From positions 1 to 23,011 of IMG/VR virus record IMGVR_UViG_3300025769_000899: 23,011 nt of DNA; one strand, written 5' to 3'. Shown here piece after piece: positions 1 to 6,629 of the stretch. The translations under genes were made by a program, and so were the position numbers. This DNA is from a virus. The notes below the pieces were generated by a model. That model saw only the letters and a program-made list of their open reading frames with translations, made no database searches and was not told the origin of the DNA. Within the stretch, counting starts at the first letter, position 1; each line of letters starts with the position of its first letter.

Positions 1-22
1 TGATCTCGCTCATTCTATCCAT
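1..22 (-). CDS. Start of a downstream gene, truncated by window edge
   Basis: An ATG at 22 (reading MDRMSEI to the edge) follows an A-rich leader (AAGCTAAAAGAAC) like those before other genes here. A second in-frame ATG is at 13. Only seven codons are visible, so nothing can be said about function. Confidence 0.3.
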
Positions 23-49
23 GTTCTTTTAGCTTCTTTAGTTTAACGC

Positions 50-103
50 TTTATAACAGTTAATAAACATCATTAAAAACGCTGTTTATTTTGGTGTTAT
101 AAA
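50..103. repeat. Two-tier 9+8 bp dyad between rusA and next gene
   Basis: Outer arms TTTATAACA (50-58) and TGTTATAAA (95-103) are exact reverse complements; inner arms AATAAACA (62-69) and TGTTTATT (83-90) are too. They are separated by a small internal loop (3 and 4 bases) and a 13-base apical loop. The resulting 17-bp interrupted hairpin or dyad fills most of the 1-125 gap. It has no U-tract typical of an intrinsic terminator. Confidence 0.75.
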
Positions 104-125
104 TCATTTCTTTAATTGTTTTAGT

Positions 126-455
126 TTATCCTTGTAAATTACTTATTGAAAATCTTATGTACTCCTCACCCTTTTTTACTATTCTCTTTGATGCTTCCAT
201 GTGGAATATGTGTTTATCATCAATACCGTATTTCTTTTGCAGAATGTCTTGAAGTGGTTTAATAGGGTTGTCCAAGTCTGATAATGGCGACGAGAACCCA
301 AACTCATAGCAAACAGAATACGGTGGATCTGGTACTTCAATTTTAGGCAATATAAGCAATACCTCTTGTTCGTAAGCCTTGTACTCTTTTGTCTTAAACC
401 TTCTGCCTTGCCAAACCTTATTGACGCTTAACGGTTTTATTTTGATATTAACCAT
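126..455 (-). CDS. rusA: RusA-family Holliday-junction resolvase
   Basis: 109 residues. The RusA signature is clear: Asp60-x-Asp62-Asn63 (SDLDNPIKPLQD), Lys66, Asp70, and Asp79-Asp80 in YGIDDKHI, matching the catalytic acids of Escherichia coli RusA (Asp70, Asp72, Asp91). It would cut four-way junctions as a dimer, resolving replication or recombination intermediates before packaging. The N-terminal strand (NIKIKPLSVNKVWQGRRF) is typical. It is the last complete gene of the operon in this window. Confidence 0.92.
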   Translation of the reverse strand: MVNIKIKPLSVNKVWQGRRFKTKEYKAYEQEVLLILPKIEVPDPPYSVCYEFGFSSPLSDLDNPIKPLQDILQKKYGIDDKHIFHMEASKRIVKKGEEYIRFSISNLQG

Positions 456-688
456 CCTTTATCGTAGCTTTCTTGTGAGTTATCATGTATGTATCTGTGG
501 CATGGCGAGCAGACAGTCATAAAGTAGTCTGTGTCGTTTAGTCGCTCATTAAATCTACCACGTTTATGGTGTATCTCATTACCCCAGCTTCCACACCTCT
601 CACAAATATAGTTATCTTCCAGCCAATTCTCTCTGACCTTCTTATATTCTTTTAATTGCTTAGACCTTTTTTTGCTTACTTTTCTCAT
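437..688 (-). CDS. Small HNH endonuclease-like protein
   Basis: 83 residues. A basic N-terminus (KVSKKRSKQLKEYKKVREN) leads into a zinc-bound HNH motif: Cys29/Cys32 (CERC), His40-His41 (IHHKRGR), Cys60/Cys63 (CSPC) and His64/His68. This compact type is common next to RusA and primase genes in Bacteroidota phages and may act in recombination or DNA processing. It overlaps the rusA-like gene by 19 bp and the homing endonuclease by 4 bp. Confidence 0.85.
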   Translation of the reverse strand: MRKVSKKRSKQLKEYKKVRENWLEDNYICERCGSWGNEIHHKRGRFNERLNDTDYFMTVCSPCHRYIHDNSQESYDKGWLISK

Positions 689-1209
689 TGTTTGATAATT
701 AAAGACGTGTCGTTAGTGTAAATGCCTCTTAACTTTCTGCTTAATTGAGATGCTGATATACCAATATATTTAGCGGCTTCTAAGATCGTAGAGAACTCTT
801 TTCCTGATTTAGTGCAAAGGACAGATATAGCGTGGCTTATTGGCGGTGGTGGTGTTAAATTGTTTTCATAGGCGTGTATCATGTTTTCTGAATAAGTAAC
901 CCACTCAAGATTTCCAACACTATCGTTTCTCTTGTTGCCGTCTTTATGGTTAACGCATGGTTTGCCCATCGGGTTATCTATAAACGTCATAGCGACAATC
1001 CTACAAAGTCTCTTCTTGCTTCCCTTTCCTAGACTAACAATATTATACCCCCTACAGTCGTGAATGCTTAGAACTCTTCCTTTGCATCTCTTTTTATATA
1101 CATTACCTTTATAATTAGATTCAACAACCCTATCTAAAGATCTAACCCTTCCCTCTGTGCTTACTTGGTAATATCCCTCATATCCTTTTATATCTTTCCA
1201 AACTTCCAT
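685..1209 (-). CDS. HNH homing endonuclease (NUMOD4-HNH-NUMOD1)
   Basis: 174 residues. NUMOD4 start (WKDIKGYEGYYQVSTEGRVR), HNH_3 core with CVNHKDGNKRNDSVGNLEWV (about residues 85-104) followed by YSENM, and a C-terminal NUMOD1-type helix-turn-helix (TILEAAKYIGISASQLSRKL). This is a free-standing homing endonuclease of the SPO1/Bacillus phage type. Its stop overlaps the next gene's ATG by 4 bp (ATGA). It differs from the enzyme at 9377-9889 in the C-terminal DNA-binding domain, so the two arrived separately or exchanged domains. Confidence 0.9.
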   Translation of the reverse strand: MEVWKDIKGYEGYYQVSTEGRVRSLDRVVESNYKGNVYKKRCKGRVLSIHDCRGYNIVSLGKGSKKRLCRIVAMTFIDNPMGKPCVNHKDGNKRNDSVGNLEWVTYSENMIHAYENNLTPPPPISHAISVLCTKSGKEFSTILEAAKYIGISASQLSRKLRGIYTNDTSLIIKQ

Positions 1210-1220
1210 ATTTTATTTTT

Positions 1221-1295
1221 TTAATTACACACAACTTGGTTAGCCCGTTTCTTCTCAAACTCTCTCTTACATTCTATGTTCTTACATTTAGGCAT
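1221..1295 (-). pseudogene. NinG-like N-terminal zinc-knuckle fragment
   Basis: A 24-residue ORF beginning MPKCKNIECKREFEKK and ending VVCN-stop. It matches the start of NinG recombination proteins as I know them: two Cys, a Phe-Glu-x-(K/R) turn, then a third Cys before the missing fourth Cys and the nuclease part. Normal NinG proteins are about 200 residues. It starts immediately after the upstream stop (TAAATG) and is followed 11 bp later by a homing endonuclease gene, as if the rest of ninG had been replaced. Confidence 0.45.
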
Positions 1296-1583
1296 TTAGT
1301 CACCTATCACTAATTTTTCATTGTGCCTTGCTAGTTTAAATATCTCGCTAAGCATATAATTATAGTCCTCATCTTCAAACTCATCCTCAGTTATAAATGT
1401 ATTAAAATCGTTTTCACCCATCCAAGGCTCTTTTTTAAAAGGATAATAAAGCATGCCTAATGCCATTTCAAATCTCATCAAACTTCCATTGCAGGTGAAT
1501 TGGTCAAAATCGCTATTATCAAGCCATTTGTTTGTTCTGTCAACTAATTCATATAGTATTTCTTCTTTTCTATTTTTATCCAT
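1296..1583 (-). CDS. Hypothetical acidic protein
   Basis: 95 residues, acidic, with helices at both ends (KEEILYELVDRTNKWL and YNYMLSEIFKLARHNEKL) and an aromatic-rich centre (MALGMLYYPFKKEPWMGEND). No recognised domain. Its TAA stop directly abuts the ATG of the NinG-like mini-ORF, so it belongs to the same operon. Confidence 0.65.
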   Translation of the reverse strand: MDKNRKEEILYELVDRTNKWLDNSDFDQFTCNGSLMRFEMALGMLYYPFKKEPWMGENDFNTFITEDEFEDEDYNYMLSEIFKLARHNEKLVIGD

Positions 1584-1595
1584 AATCTATCGTTT

Positions 1596-2081
1596 TTAAA
1601 AAGGTTTAAGCATAGCGTTTATATATATGCAATGCTTTACTCTAGAATCTAAAAGTTCACCATCCAATGTCCTAAACATCTTTTCGTTTTTATCCATAAC
1701 CAAGTATTTGTGCCACAACTTATGCTCACGTCTTTCCAATATTATCACATCCCTAATGTGTTCATCATTGTAAGACCAATGGTGCAGCTCAAAGTTCTTA
1801 GGTAAGTTCTTGTAATAATTACTTCTTAAACTTTTATACCTACCGTTGTGGTAAAATCTAGGTTTATACTTCTCTTTGTAGTTTAGTCTTTTATATTTCT
1901 CTCTCCCGCGCTCTCGCTCTTTTTCCATATACTCTGGAGACTTACTCTTTTTTGTGTAATTAACCTTAACGTCTGTCTTAGCACAAGATTTACATTTATT
2001 TAAATGACCGTCCGCCATCATCTTATGTCTGTAAAAACTATCATACGGTTTTACTTGACCACACTTAAAACACTTTTTCAT
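1596..2081 (-). CDS. Zinc-ribbon HNH-like protein
   Basis: 161 residues. An N-terminal zinc ribbon ([17 protein letters not shown] ... NKCKSCAK, Cys4/7 and a second CxxC) is followed by a highly basic linker and a C-terminal His cluster ([11 protein letters not shown] ... EHKLWHKYL) that looks like a degenerate HNH/His-Me finger site. It is probably a DNA nuclease or DNA-binding factor of the replication-recombination cluster. The catalytic set is incomplete compared with classical HNH motifs, so activity is uncertain. Confidence 0.65.
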   Translation of the reverse strand: MKKCFKCGQVKPYDSFYRHKMMADGHLNKCKSCAKTDVKVNYTKKSKSPEYMEKERERGREKYKRLNYKEKYKPRFYHNGRYKSLRSNYYKNLPKNFELHHWSYNDEHIRDVIILERREHKLWHKYLVMDKNEKMFRTLDGELLDSRVKHCIYINAMLKPF

Positions 2082-2117
2082 ACAACAAATGTAATCAATT
2101 AAAATGGAAATAAAAAA

Positions 2118-3947
2118 TTAAAAAGGTAGTTGGTCATCTTCTATGATGTCATAATCTCCCCTGTCTATTTTCTTTTGGTGTATTATTTCTTTTGCGCTTG
2201 ATTCAAATTCTAAGTTAGGCTGTACAGTGTCGCCTATATCCTCCAATGTTAAATCAATCTCATGTCTAGGGCAATCGTGGCCGTAGTATCTGCTGTTGTC
2301 AACGTCATAGTTAAATGAACACTCCGCACCTATGTTGCCTTGAAATTGAAATTTTGTTTTCAAGTTAATGAATTTTGTGTAACCTCCTCCATTTTCATCC
2401 TCAAAATATCTATGAATTGCAAATCCGTTATGTGTTTGGTTTCTAAAATCTGCACTACCTGACACATCATAAAGGCTTGGAGTATTATAAACTCCTGCAT
2501 CGTCTTTTTTCATCTTAGTAGGATGAGCAATTAAGAATACGACCACGTTATTGACTTGAGCAAAGGACGTTAACTTAGTTAGTACTTCATTAATAGCGTC
2601 TATCTTGTTCACGCCTTTGGGTAGTAGTACTTTGTTGAAAGCATCTATTAAGAATATGTCCACCCCAAAAGCAAACATCTGTTCCTTAAATTTGTCCAGC
2701 AGCCAATCCCATGTAGGTACTTCACCCTTTTCTGGAAGTGTAGTATAGATCCGTTCATTTGCCCACCTGACGTAACGGTTAATGTCTGCTTCGTTTATTC
2801 TAGGCTTACCGCCTCTATTGCTCCAAAAGTTTCTACCTACTGCCTTTTGTATTAAAGTTGTTTGGTGTAATGACATAGGGCTATGCTCTGGTGTAAACAT
2901 TGACATCTTCATATTGTAATCTTTTACCAAGTTTAAAGCATACCACTCGGTAAAATTCGATTTACCATGTGAGGGTATACCCGTACCTATTGTTAACTGT
3001 CCACGCATTACGCTGTACATTTCGTTAAACTTAGCAAAGGTTGGATGCTTAGGTTTAATTGTCTCGGGCAGTCCATTGTGGTAAAGGTCGAATATATCGC
3101 TCTCAATGTCCTTTATCTGCCATGTTCCGCTTACTGGGAATCGCTGTACGTTGTTTAGATCTGATTCAATATTACCGTTAATCAATGCACCGTTAGCGTC
3201 TTTATCTGTCCACTCTATAAACTCGCATCTATAACGCCCTAGTCTTTGTGCTATGCGTTCCTTTAGTTCGTTTCCTTTAGTGTCATTATCTACCGCTATT
3301 ATAAACTTCTCAATGTCTTTCAAATAGATGTCAGAGTTCTTCCAGTAGTCGTCATTATCATTCGCCCCATTAGGTACGCTTATTACGTTTTTGATTCCGT
3401 AAGAATGTAAAGCAAGTACATCAAATTCACCCTCAACTATGTAGCATTCTGTTTCACCTATGATTGAATTAATATTGTAAAAGATAGGTTTACCGCCTGT
3501 GGATTGAGTAAAGCACTTATCTGCTGTGCGGTATTTCTTATTGACTAACTTATCACCCTCAAAGTAATTAAACACTATGTTATTGACTTCCTTTTGTTTC
3601 TTAGGTTGGTAGTATTTCTCTTCTGTTATCCCTAAATCTTTTAAGGCAAACTGTTTAATTCTACGTTCATCTTCTACCCACTTAACTAGATTCTCGGATA
3701 GGTCGGTGTAGTTTGTCCATGTTTGTGGTGGCAAGGTGTATTCTTTTACTTCATCTATCTTGCTCTCTGAATCTCTAAAAGTCAAAGCAGAGCAGTAGTG
3801 GCACTTCCCAAAACCATCATTATGGTTAATCTGTAATGACTTGTCCTTTTTATCGGATCGCAAATGGTCACACTTAGGGCAACGAATTTTCTCTTTGCCC
3901 CTTGTGCGTTTCAAGTCTAGTTCGTTCCAGTCTATAAATTCAACCAT
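2118..3947 (-). CDS. T7 gp4-like DNA primase-helicase
   Basis: 609 residues combining primase and replicative helicase. The zinc-binding domain uses Cys23, Cys26, Cys49 and Cys52 (CPKC ... CHYC). A toprim domain has Glu172 in YIVEGEFDVLA and the acidic pair in IAVDNDTKG (about 218-226). The C-terminal RecA-like DnaB helicase domain has Walker A in GTGIPSHGKSNFTEWYA (about 317-330), Walker B in VDIFLIDAFNK, and motifs LIAHPTKM and SGSADFRNQTHNGFAIHR. The acidic C-terminal tail (IIEDDQLPF) resembles tails that contact polymerase or SSB. It would synthesise primers and unwind DNA at the phage fork; no phage polymerase is visible in this window. Confidence 0.93.
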   Translation of the reverse strand: MVEFIDWNELDLKRTRGKEKIRCPKCDHLRSDKKDKSLQINHNDGFGKCHYCSALTFRDSESKIDEVKEYTLPPQTWTNYTDLSENLVKWVEDERRIKQFALKDLGITEEKYYQPKKQKEVNNIVFNYFEGDKLVNKKYRTADKCFTQSTGGKPIFYNINSIIGETECYIVEGEFDVLALHSYGIKNVISVPNGANDNDDYWKNSDIYLKDIEKFIIAVDNDTKGNELKERIAQRLGRYRCEFIEWTDKDANGALINGNIESDLNNVQRFPVSGTWQIKDIESDIFDLYHNGLPETIKPKHPTFAKFNEMYSVMRGQLTIGTGIPSHGKSNFTEWYALNLVKDYNMKMSMFTPEHSPMSLHQTTLIQKAVGRNFWSNRGGKPRINEADINRYVRWANERIYTTLPEKGEVPTWDWLLDKFKEQMFAFGVDIFLIDAFNKVLLPKGVNKIDAINEVLTKLTSFAQVNNVVVFLIAHPTKMKKDDAGVYNTPSLYDVSGSADFRNQTHNGFAIHRYFEDENGGGYTKFINLKTKFQFQGNIGAECSFNYDVDNSRYYGHDCPRHEIDLTLEDIGDTVQPNLEFESSAKEIIHQKKIDRGDYDIIEDDQLPF

Positions 3948-4573
3948 TACAATGCGTTTTTATTGATAGTAAAACCCTCAGAATTTACAAACGTGTTAGA
4001 ACTTGCTTTAGGTTTAACCTTGTTTTCTTCTTTAAACCAAACGCTGTGCATCTTCTGTTTCCAGTTCTTAACAACATTGCCGTTCTTATCTCGCCACTTA
4101 CGCTTACCGCCAGTTAGCGATGCGTTGTAGTAGTCAAATGCTTTCTTGGCACTTTCTTTTGTATAACCGTTATCTATAAAATACTGTTCAACCGAATCTA
4201 AAGAAGGGGGGGAAGATAAGTCTTCTTCTTCCCCTTTCTCTTCTTCTTTCTCTTGCCCTTCCCCTTTCTCTTCCTTTGGGTTGGTCGAGGGGTCTACCCC
4301 TAAGGGGGTCGAGGGGTTGGTCATGCAGGTCTCTTTTGTTGCTCGTTTCCAACCGTTTACGCTTGTTTCAATTTGATGCCTTTGAGATTCATAGCATAAA
4401 TTAACTATGAAATTTAAATCCTTTGGATCTTCGTCTAAAAACTGCTTGTTAATTATTGACAACAAAAAAGCCAACTTATCTTTATCATTTTCAAGCTCAT
4501 TAAGAACATCAAAATAACTACGTAAAAAATTAAAAGCCTTTCGCTTTGTATTCCTTCTAGACATATTAATCAT
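3947..4573 (-). CDS. DUF6291-like putative replication / helicase-loader protein
   Basis: 208 residues. The N-terminal 65 (FLRSYFDVLNELENDKDKLA, then a LLSIINKQFL helix) look like the DUF6291 helical domain found in phage replication modules. The centre is a Glu/Lys/Gly low-complexity linker (about 95-120). The C-terminal part (VEQYFIDNGYTKESAKKAFDYY, then WRDKNGNVVKNWKQKMHSVWF) resembles ends of replication-initiation or DnaD-like loaders. It directly precedes the primase-helicase with a 1-bp overlap. Start: 4573 overlaps the previous stop; 4564 is an equally good ATG. The repeat cluster at 4221-4317 encodes the linker. Confidence 0.65.
   Translation of the reverse strand: MINMSRRNTKRKAFNFLRSYFDVLNELENDKDKLAFLLSIINKQFLDEDPKDLNFIVNLCYESQRHQIETSVNGWKRATKETCMTNPSTPLGVDPSTNPKEEKGEGQEKEEEKGEEEDLSSPPSLDSVEQYFIDNGYTKESAKKAFDYYNASLTGGKRKWRDKNGNVVKNWKQKMHSVWFKEENKVKPKASSNTFVNSEGFTINKNAL
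4221..4317. repeat. Repeat and polypyrimidine cluster, candidate origin
   Basis: The plus strand is 56/57 pyrimidine at 4221-4277. CTTCCCCTTTCTCTTC repeats exactly at 4228-4243 and 4258-4273 (30-bp period). GGTCGAGGGGT repeats at 4283-4293 and 4307-4317 (24-bp period), and between them lie GGGG-TCTA-CCCC (4289-4300) and CCCC-TAA-GGGG (4297-4307). The cluster is inside the coding sequence of a putative replication protein and GC-rich against an AT-rich background. Confidence 0.6.
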
Positions 4574-4760
4574 TCTTTATGCTTGTAATAACGTCATAAA
4601 TAAAATTAATGGTATCATCAGTTAATCTAAGCGTTATCTCATCATGCCCATCGGTTGCCTCTAAGTACACTTTTTTTGTGGCTTTACCCTTATTAATGCT
4701 AATTGTAATCCTAGAACTAATTTCTGGATTTGATATACTATGTCTGATTGTTCTTTCCAT
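4566..4760 (-). CDS. Small protein of unknown function
   Basis: 64 residues, mostly beta with a C-terminal helix (ITISINKGKATKKVYLEA, then DEITLRLTDDTINFIYDVI). It is the first gene behind the structured RNA, with its ATG 14 bp after the U-tract, and its stop overlaps the possible start of the replication protein. No motif recognised. Confidence 0.6.
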   Translation of the reverse strand: MERTIRHSISNPEISSRITISINKGKATKKVYLEATDGHDEITLRLTDDTINFIYDVITSIKND

Positions 4761-4774
4761 AATATTATTAAATT

Positions 4775-4868
4775 AAAAAACCCTCTTAAATCCTCTGAGG
4801 TTCCACGTCCAGATTCATTAAGAAGGTTAGTTAAAATTTCCCCGTTGCTATATTGTGGAACCGCAACT
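4775..4868 (-). ncRNA. Candidate pseudoknotted small RNA / leader
   Basis: Directly behind a consensus promoter. Minus-strand order: stem 1 5' arm GTTGC (4867-4863), arm a GGTTCCAC (4862-4855), stem 1 3' arm GCAAC (4848-4844), arm b AACCTTCTTAA (4828-4818), arm a' GTGGAACC (4806-4799), arm b' TTAAGAGGGTT (4789-4779), then a U-tract to 4775. The a/a' pairing is perfect over 8 bp and b/b' covers 11 bp with one G-U pair; since a-b-a'-b' interleave they form a pseudoknot or two exclusive states, one terminator-like. It could be a free RNA of about 95 nt or an attenuator for the replication genes. I match it to no known class. Confidence 0.55.
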
Positions 4869-4873
4869 ATACA

Positions 4874-4903
4874 CAAAGATAATAATTATTCTTTAATATC
4901 AAA
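4874..4903 (-). promoter_or_regulatory. Bacteroidota-type promoter for RNA and replication operon
   Basis: The minus strand shows TTTG (4903-4900), 18 bases, TATCTTTG (4881-4874), a full match to the TTG-N17-23-TAnnTTTG consensus. Transcription should begin near 4868-4871 and enter the structured RNA at 4775-4868. Confidence 0.8.
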
Positions 4904-4907
4904 GTAT

Positions 4908-5528
4908 TTAACTAAATAATTCACCTTGTTTATTATTATTGTGGTTGTATATACCTCTTGCTATGTCAAATATGTGTTGGCCTATTTTATAGTGTACTAA
5001 GTTTCTTAGGATTTTTTGCTTACTCTGTGACCCTTTATAATCAAATAAATCTAAACTATGGTAAGCTAATAATTCGTTAGGAGTTGCTTTATCCATTGCT
5101 ATATCTTTATGCTTTATTTCGGGTATTACAAAATTACTCCAGAATAAATGCCTGCCTATTTTTGTTGCTTGTATTAGTGGCTCATAGTATGGAACTACAT
5201 TCTCTACTACCCACTTACCTTTAAAATGAGTATTAAGTAATATAATTTCTTCGTATAGTTTCATGTCTGGGTAAACTCTTTCAGCTTTAGTATTCCAAAA
5301 CCTAGCCCTACTATGCGTAGGACATGGAGGGCTTGACCATATAAAATCAAACTCTTTGTAGTGGTCTAGTAAGTATTGATGTGCATCTGCTACCACTACC
5401 TTGTCGTTAGGGAATCTCTCTTGATACATCCTGGCAAGTTCAGAGTCTAACTCTACTGCTGTTACCTCGCAGTTATCCCATAGCAATCTATTACCACCTA
5501 GACAAGCATATAGATTAAGTACTTTCAT
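4908..5528 (-). CDS. Small C5 cytosine DNA methyltransferase
   Basis: This 206-residue protein shows cytosine-5 methyltransferase motifs: motif I LNLYACLGGNRL (SAM site), motif II acid in AVELDSE, motif III VVADAH, motif IV WSSPPCPTHS with nucleophile Cys69, and motif VI VVENV with Glu109. Most C5 enzymes exceed 300 residues, so the target-recognition part here is very short and motifs IX-X are not obvious. No cognate restriction enzyme is visible, so an orphan enzyme protecting phage DNA or marking replication is likely. The recognition sequence cannot be predicted. Confidence 0.85.
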   Translation of the reverse strand: MKVLNLYACLGGNRLLWDNCEVTAVELDSELARMYQERFPNDKVVVADAHQYLLDHYKEFDFIWSSPPCPTHSRARFWNTKAERVYPDMKLYEEIILLNTHFKGKWVVENVVPYYEPLIQATKIGRHLFWSNFVIPEIKHKDIAMDKATPNELLAYHSLDLFDYKGSQSKQKILRNLVHYKIGQHIFDIARGIYNHNNNKQGELFS

Positions 5529-5812
5529 TTCTCTTTAGTTTTATAATATTTATCACTCGGTTTTAACATTTTTCTTGTCTTATACCCTTTTTTGCTCCTA
5601 GAAATAAGATAACCTTTATCAATTAAATCCTTTATTCTTTTATTGTTCATCTGTGGTGTATAGCCTATTTTCTCAGATATAAAAGATGCAGGTTGATGAT
5701 AGTAGCCATTTTCGCTTATCTCACAACAGTTCTCTATGATAGTTAGTATAAAATACTCCTCAATGGATAATAATCCCTTAAACGGCTTGTATTTAGTTAG
5801 GTCTATTTTCAT
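5525..5812 (-). CDS. Winged-helix DNA-binding protein
   Basis: 95 residues with a winged helix-turn-helix pattern: SIEEYFILTIIENC (helix 1), PASFISEKIGYTPQMNNKRI (helix-turn-recognition helix), DLIDKGYLISRSKKGYKTRK (wing). It resembles N-terminal domains of phage replication initiators and small transcription regulators. It lies between the glucosaminidase and the methyltransferase genes (4-bp ATGA overlap with the latter). Whether it regulates transcription or replication is not shown. Confidence 0.7.
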   Translation of the reverse strand: MKIDLTKYKPFKGLLSIEEYFILTIIENCCEISENGYYHQPASFISEKIGYTPQMNNKRIKDLIDKGYLISRSKKGYKTRKMLKPSDKYYKTKEK

Positions 5813-6205
5813 TTAGTAAACCTTTTTTAATTTGTTAATGTAGTTTGGATCTTCTGCATAACCTATGCGCTTTAAAAAACTATGGTAGTCTCCGCCTTTG
5901 TAGAATCTCTTTTGCCATACCGCATATTCCTTAACGCTATCTTGCCATGTATTGAACTTCATGTAACCGCCTTTAGAAGATATAAAGCCGAATAGGTTGT
6001 TATTATCTAAGCTGCAATGTGTACACTTATACCATCCAGTCTCTACTACGCTTTGCCTTACTACTATGTCAACGTGTTTAACTCCGTACGCTTCTAGTAG
6101 TGCTTTTACTTGTAGTGTGTCTTGGGCTTTGGCTTTCTTACCCACCAACATCAATACAATTATTATCACTGGAAGGATATACCATTTATCTGTTATTGTT
6201 TTCAT
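5813..6205 (-). CDS. Exported glucosaminidase-like peptidoglycan hydrolase
   Basis: 130 residues. An N-terminal signal peptide or anchor (about 8-22 hydrophobic, cleavage likely after AKA27) is followed by a glucosaminidase-type domain (PF01832-like) that would cleave between GlcNAc and MurNAc. Glu55 in VVRQSVVETGW is the expected catalytic Glu; NNNLFGF and the FNTWQDSVKEYAVWQ segment and IGYAEDPNYINKLKKV are typical of the family. It is short, close to a minimal catalytic domain. Unlike the amidase it carries its own export signal and sits among early/replication genes, so it may act before holin-triggered lysis. Confidence 0.85.
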   Translation of the reverse strand: MKTITDKWYILPVIIIVLMLVGKKAKAQDTLQVKALLEAYGVKHVDIVVRQSVVETGWYKCTHCSLDNNNLFGFISSKGGYMKFNTWQDSVKEYAVWQKRFYKGGDYHSFLKRIGYAEDPNYINKLKKVY

Positions 6206-6257
6206 CTTTTTTAAGTTTTTTTATATATTCTTTAATAAGGCATCCGCTTATTTAATG

Positions 6258-6285
6258 TTAACTATGATTAACAAAATATAGTTAA
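6258..6285. promoter_or_regulatory. Inverted repeat in 94-bp gap, operator-like
   Basis: TTAACTAT (6258-6265) is the exact reverse complement of ATAGTTAA (6278-6285), 12 bases apart. The arm centres are 20 bp apart, close to two helical turns, as for a dimeric repressor. The minus strand across it contains TATATTTTG, one base off a TAnnTTTG box, so a promoter-operator for the genes from 6205 downward is possible. Confidence 0.4.
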
Positions 6286-6299
6286 TTTGTAAACTACAT

Positions 6300-6548
6300 T
6301 TAACAATCTTTCCAATCCCCAAGTATAGTTGTAAGGACTTTCATTTCGTCAAATGTTACGGGCTTACAGTTCAATTCTGAAATAGTCAAATCGCAAGTTA
6401 CCAACTGTTGTGCTTCGTATGTAAACTCTACTTCTAAAACCCCCTTAGCATATCGGTTTGTATGAAACTCATCGTGTTCATATTGCTTAGTCAATTTAAA
6501 ACCAAGCCCTTTTAATTGTTCTTCTGTCATATGTGTTAATGTTTTCAT
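6300..6548 (-). CDS. Small protein of unknown function
   Basis: 82 residues with a helix then strands (MTEEQLKGLGFKLTKQYEHD, then VLEVEFTYEAQQLVTCDLTI) and a C-terminal helix. The layout resembles small alpha-beta early phage proteins, but no motif can be named. It is preceded by an A-rich leader containing AAAACTAAAA, shared with the gene at 8149-8442. Confidence 0.65.
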   Translation of the reverse strand: MKTLTHMTEEQLKGLGFKLTKQYEHDEFHTNRYAKGVLEVEFTYEAQQLVTCDLTISELNCKPVTFDEMKVLTTILGDWKDC

Positions 6549-6575
6549 TGTTTTAGTTTTAGTGTAACCATTGAA

Positions 6576-6629
6576 TTACTTATCATACGTTATTGCGTGT
6601 AATTGTTATCAATAAGTTACTTATCATAC
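6576..6629. repeat. 13-bp direct repeat pair at gene end
   Basis: TTACTTATCATAC occurs at 6576-6588 and 6617-6629. The second copy is the end of a gene (codons for YDK and the stop on the minus strand). The first lies alone in the following gap, as if the gene's tail had been duplicated. Confidence 0.7.

Noticed and set aside
2086-2093. TACATTTG, a -7 box match just before the gene at 1596-2081
   Set aside because: No TTG at 17-23 bp upstream, and the surrounding genes form a tightly packed operon.
4661-4876. 71-residue minus-strand reading frame with a TTG start over the structured RNA
   Set aside because: It needs a TTG start inside the -7 promoter box, overlaps the better-placed 4566-4760 gene in another frame, and its sequence is explained by RNA pairing.
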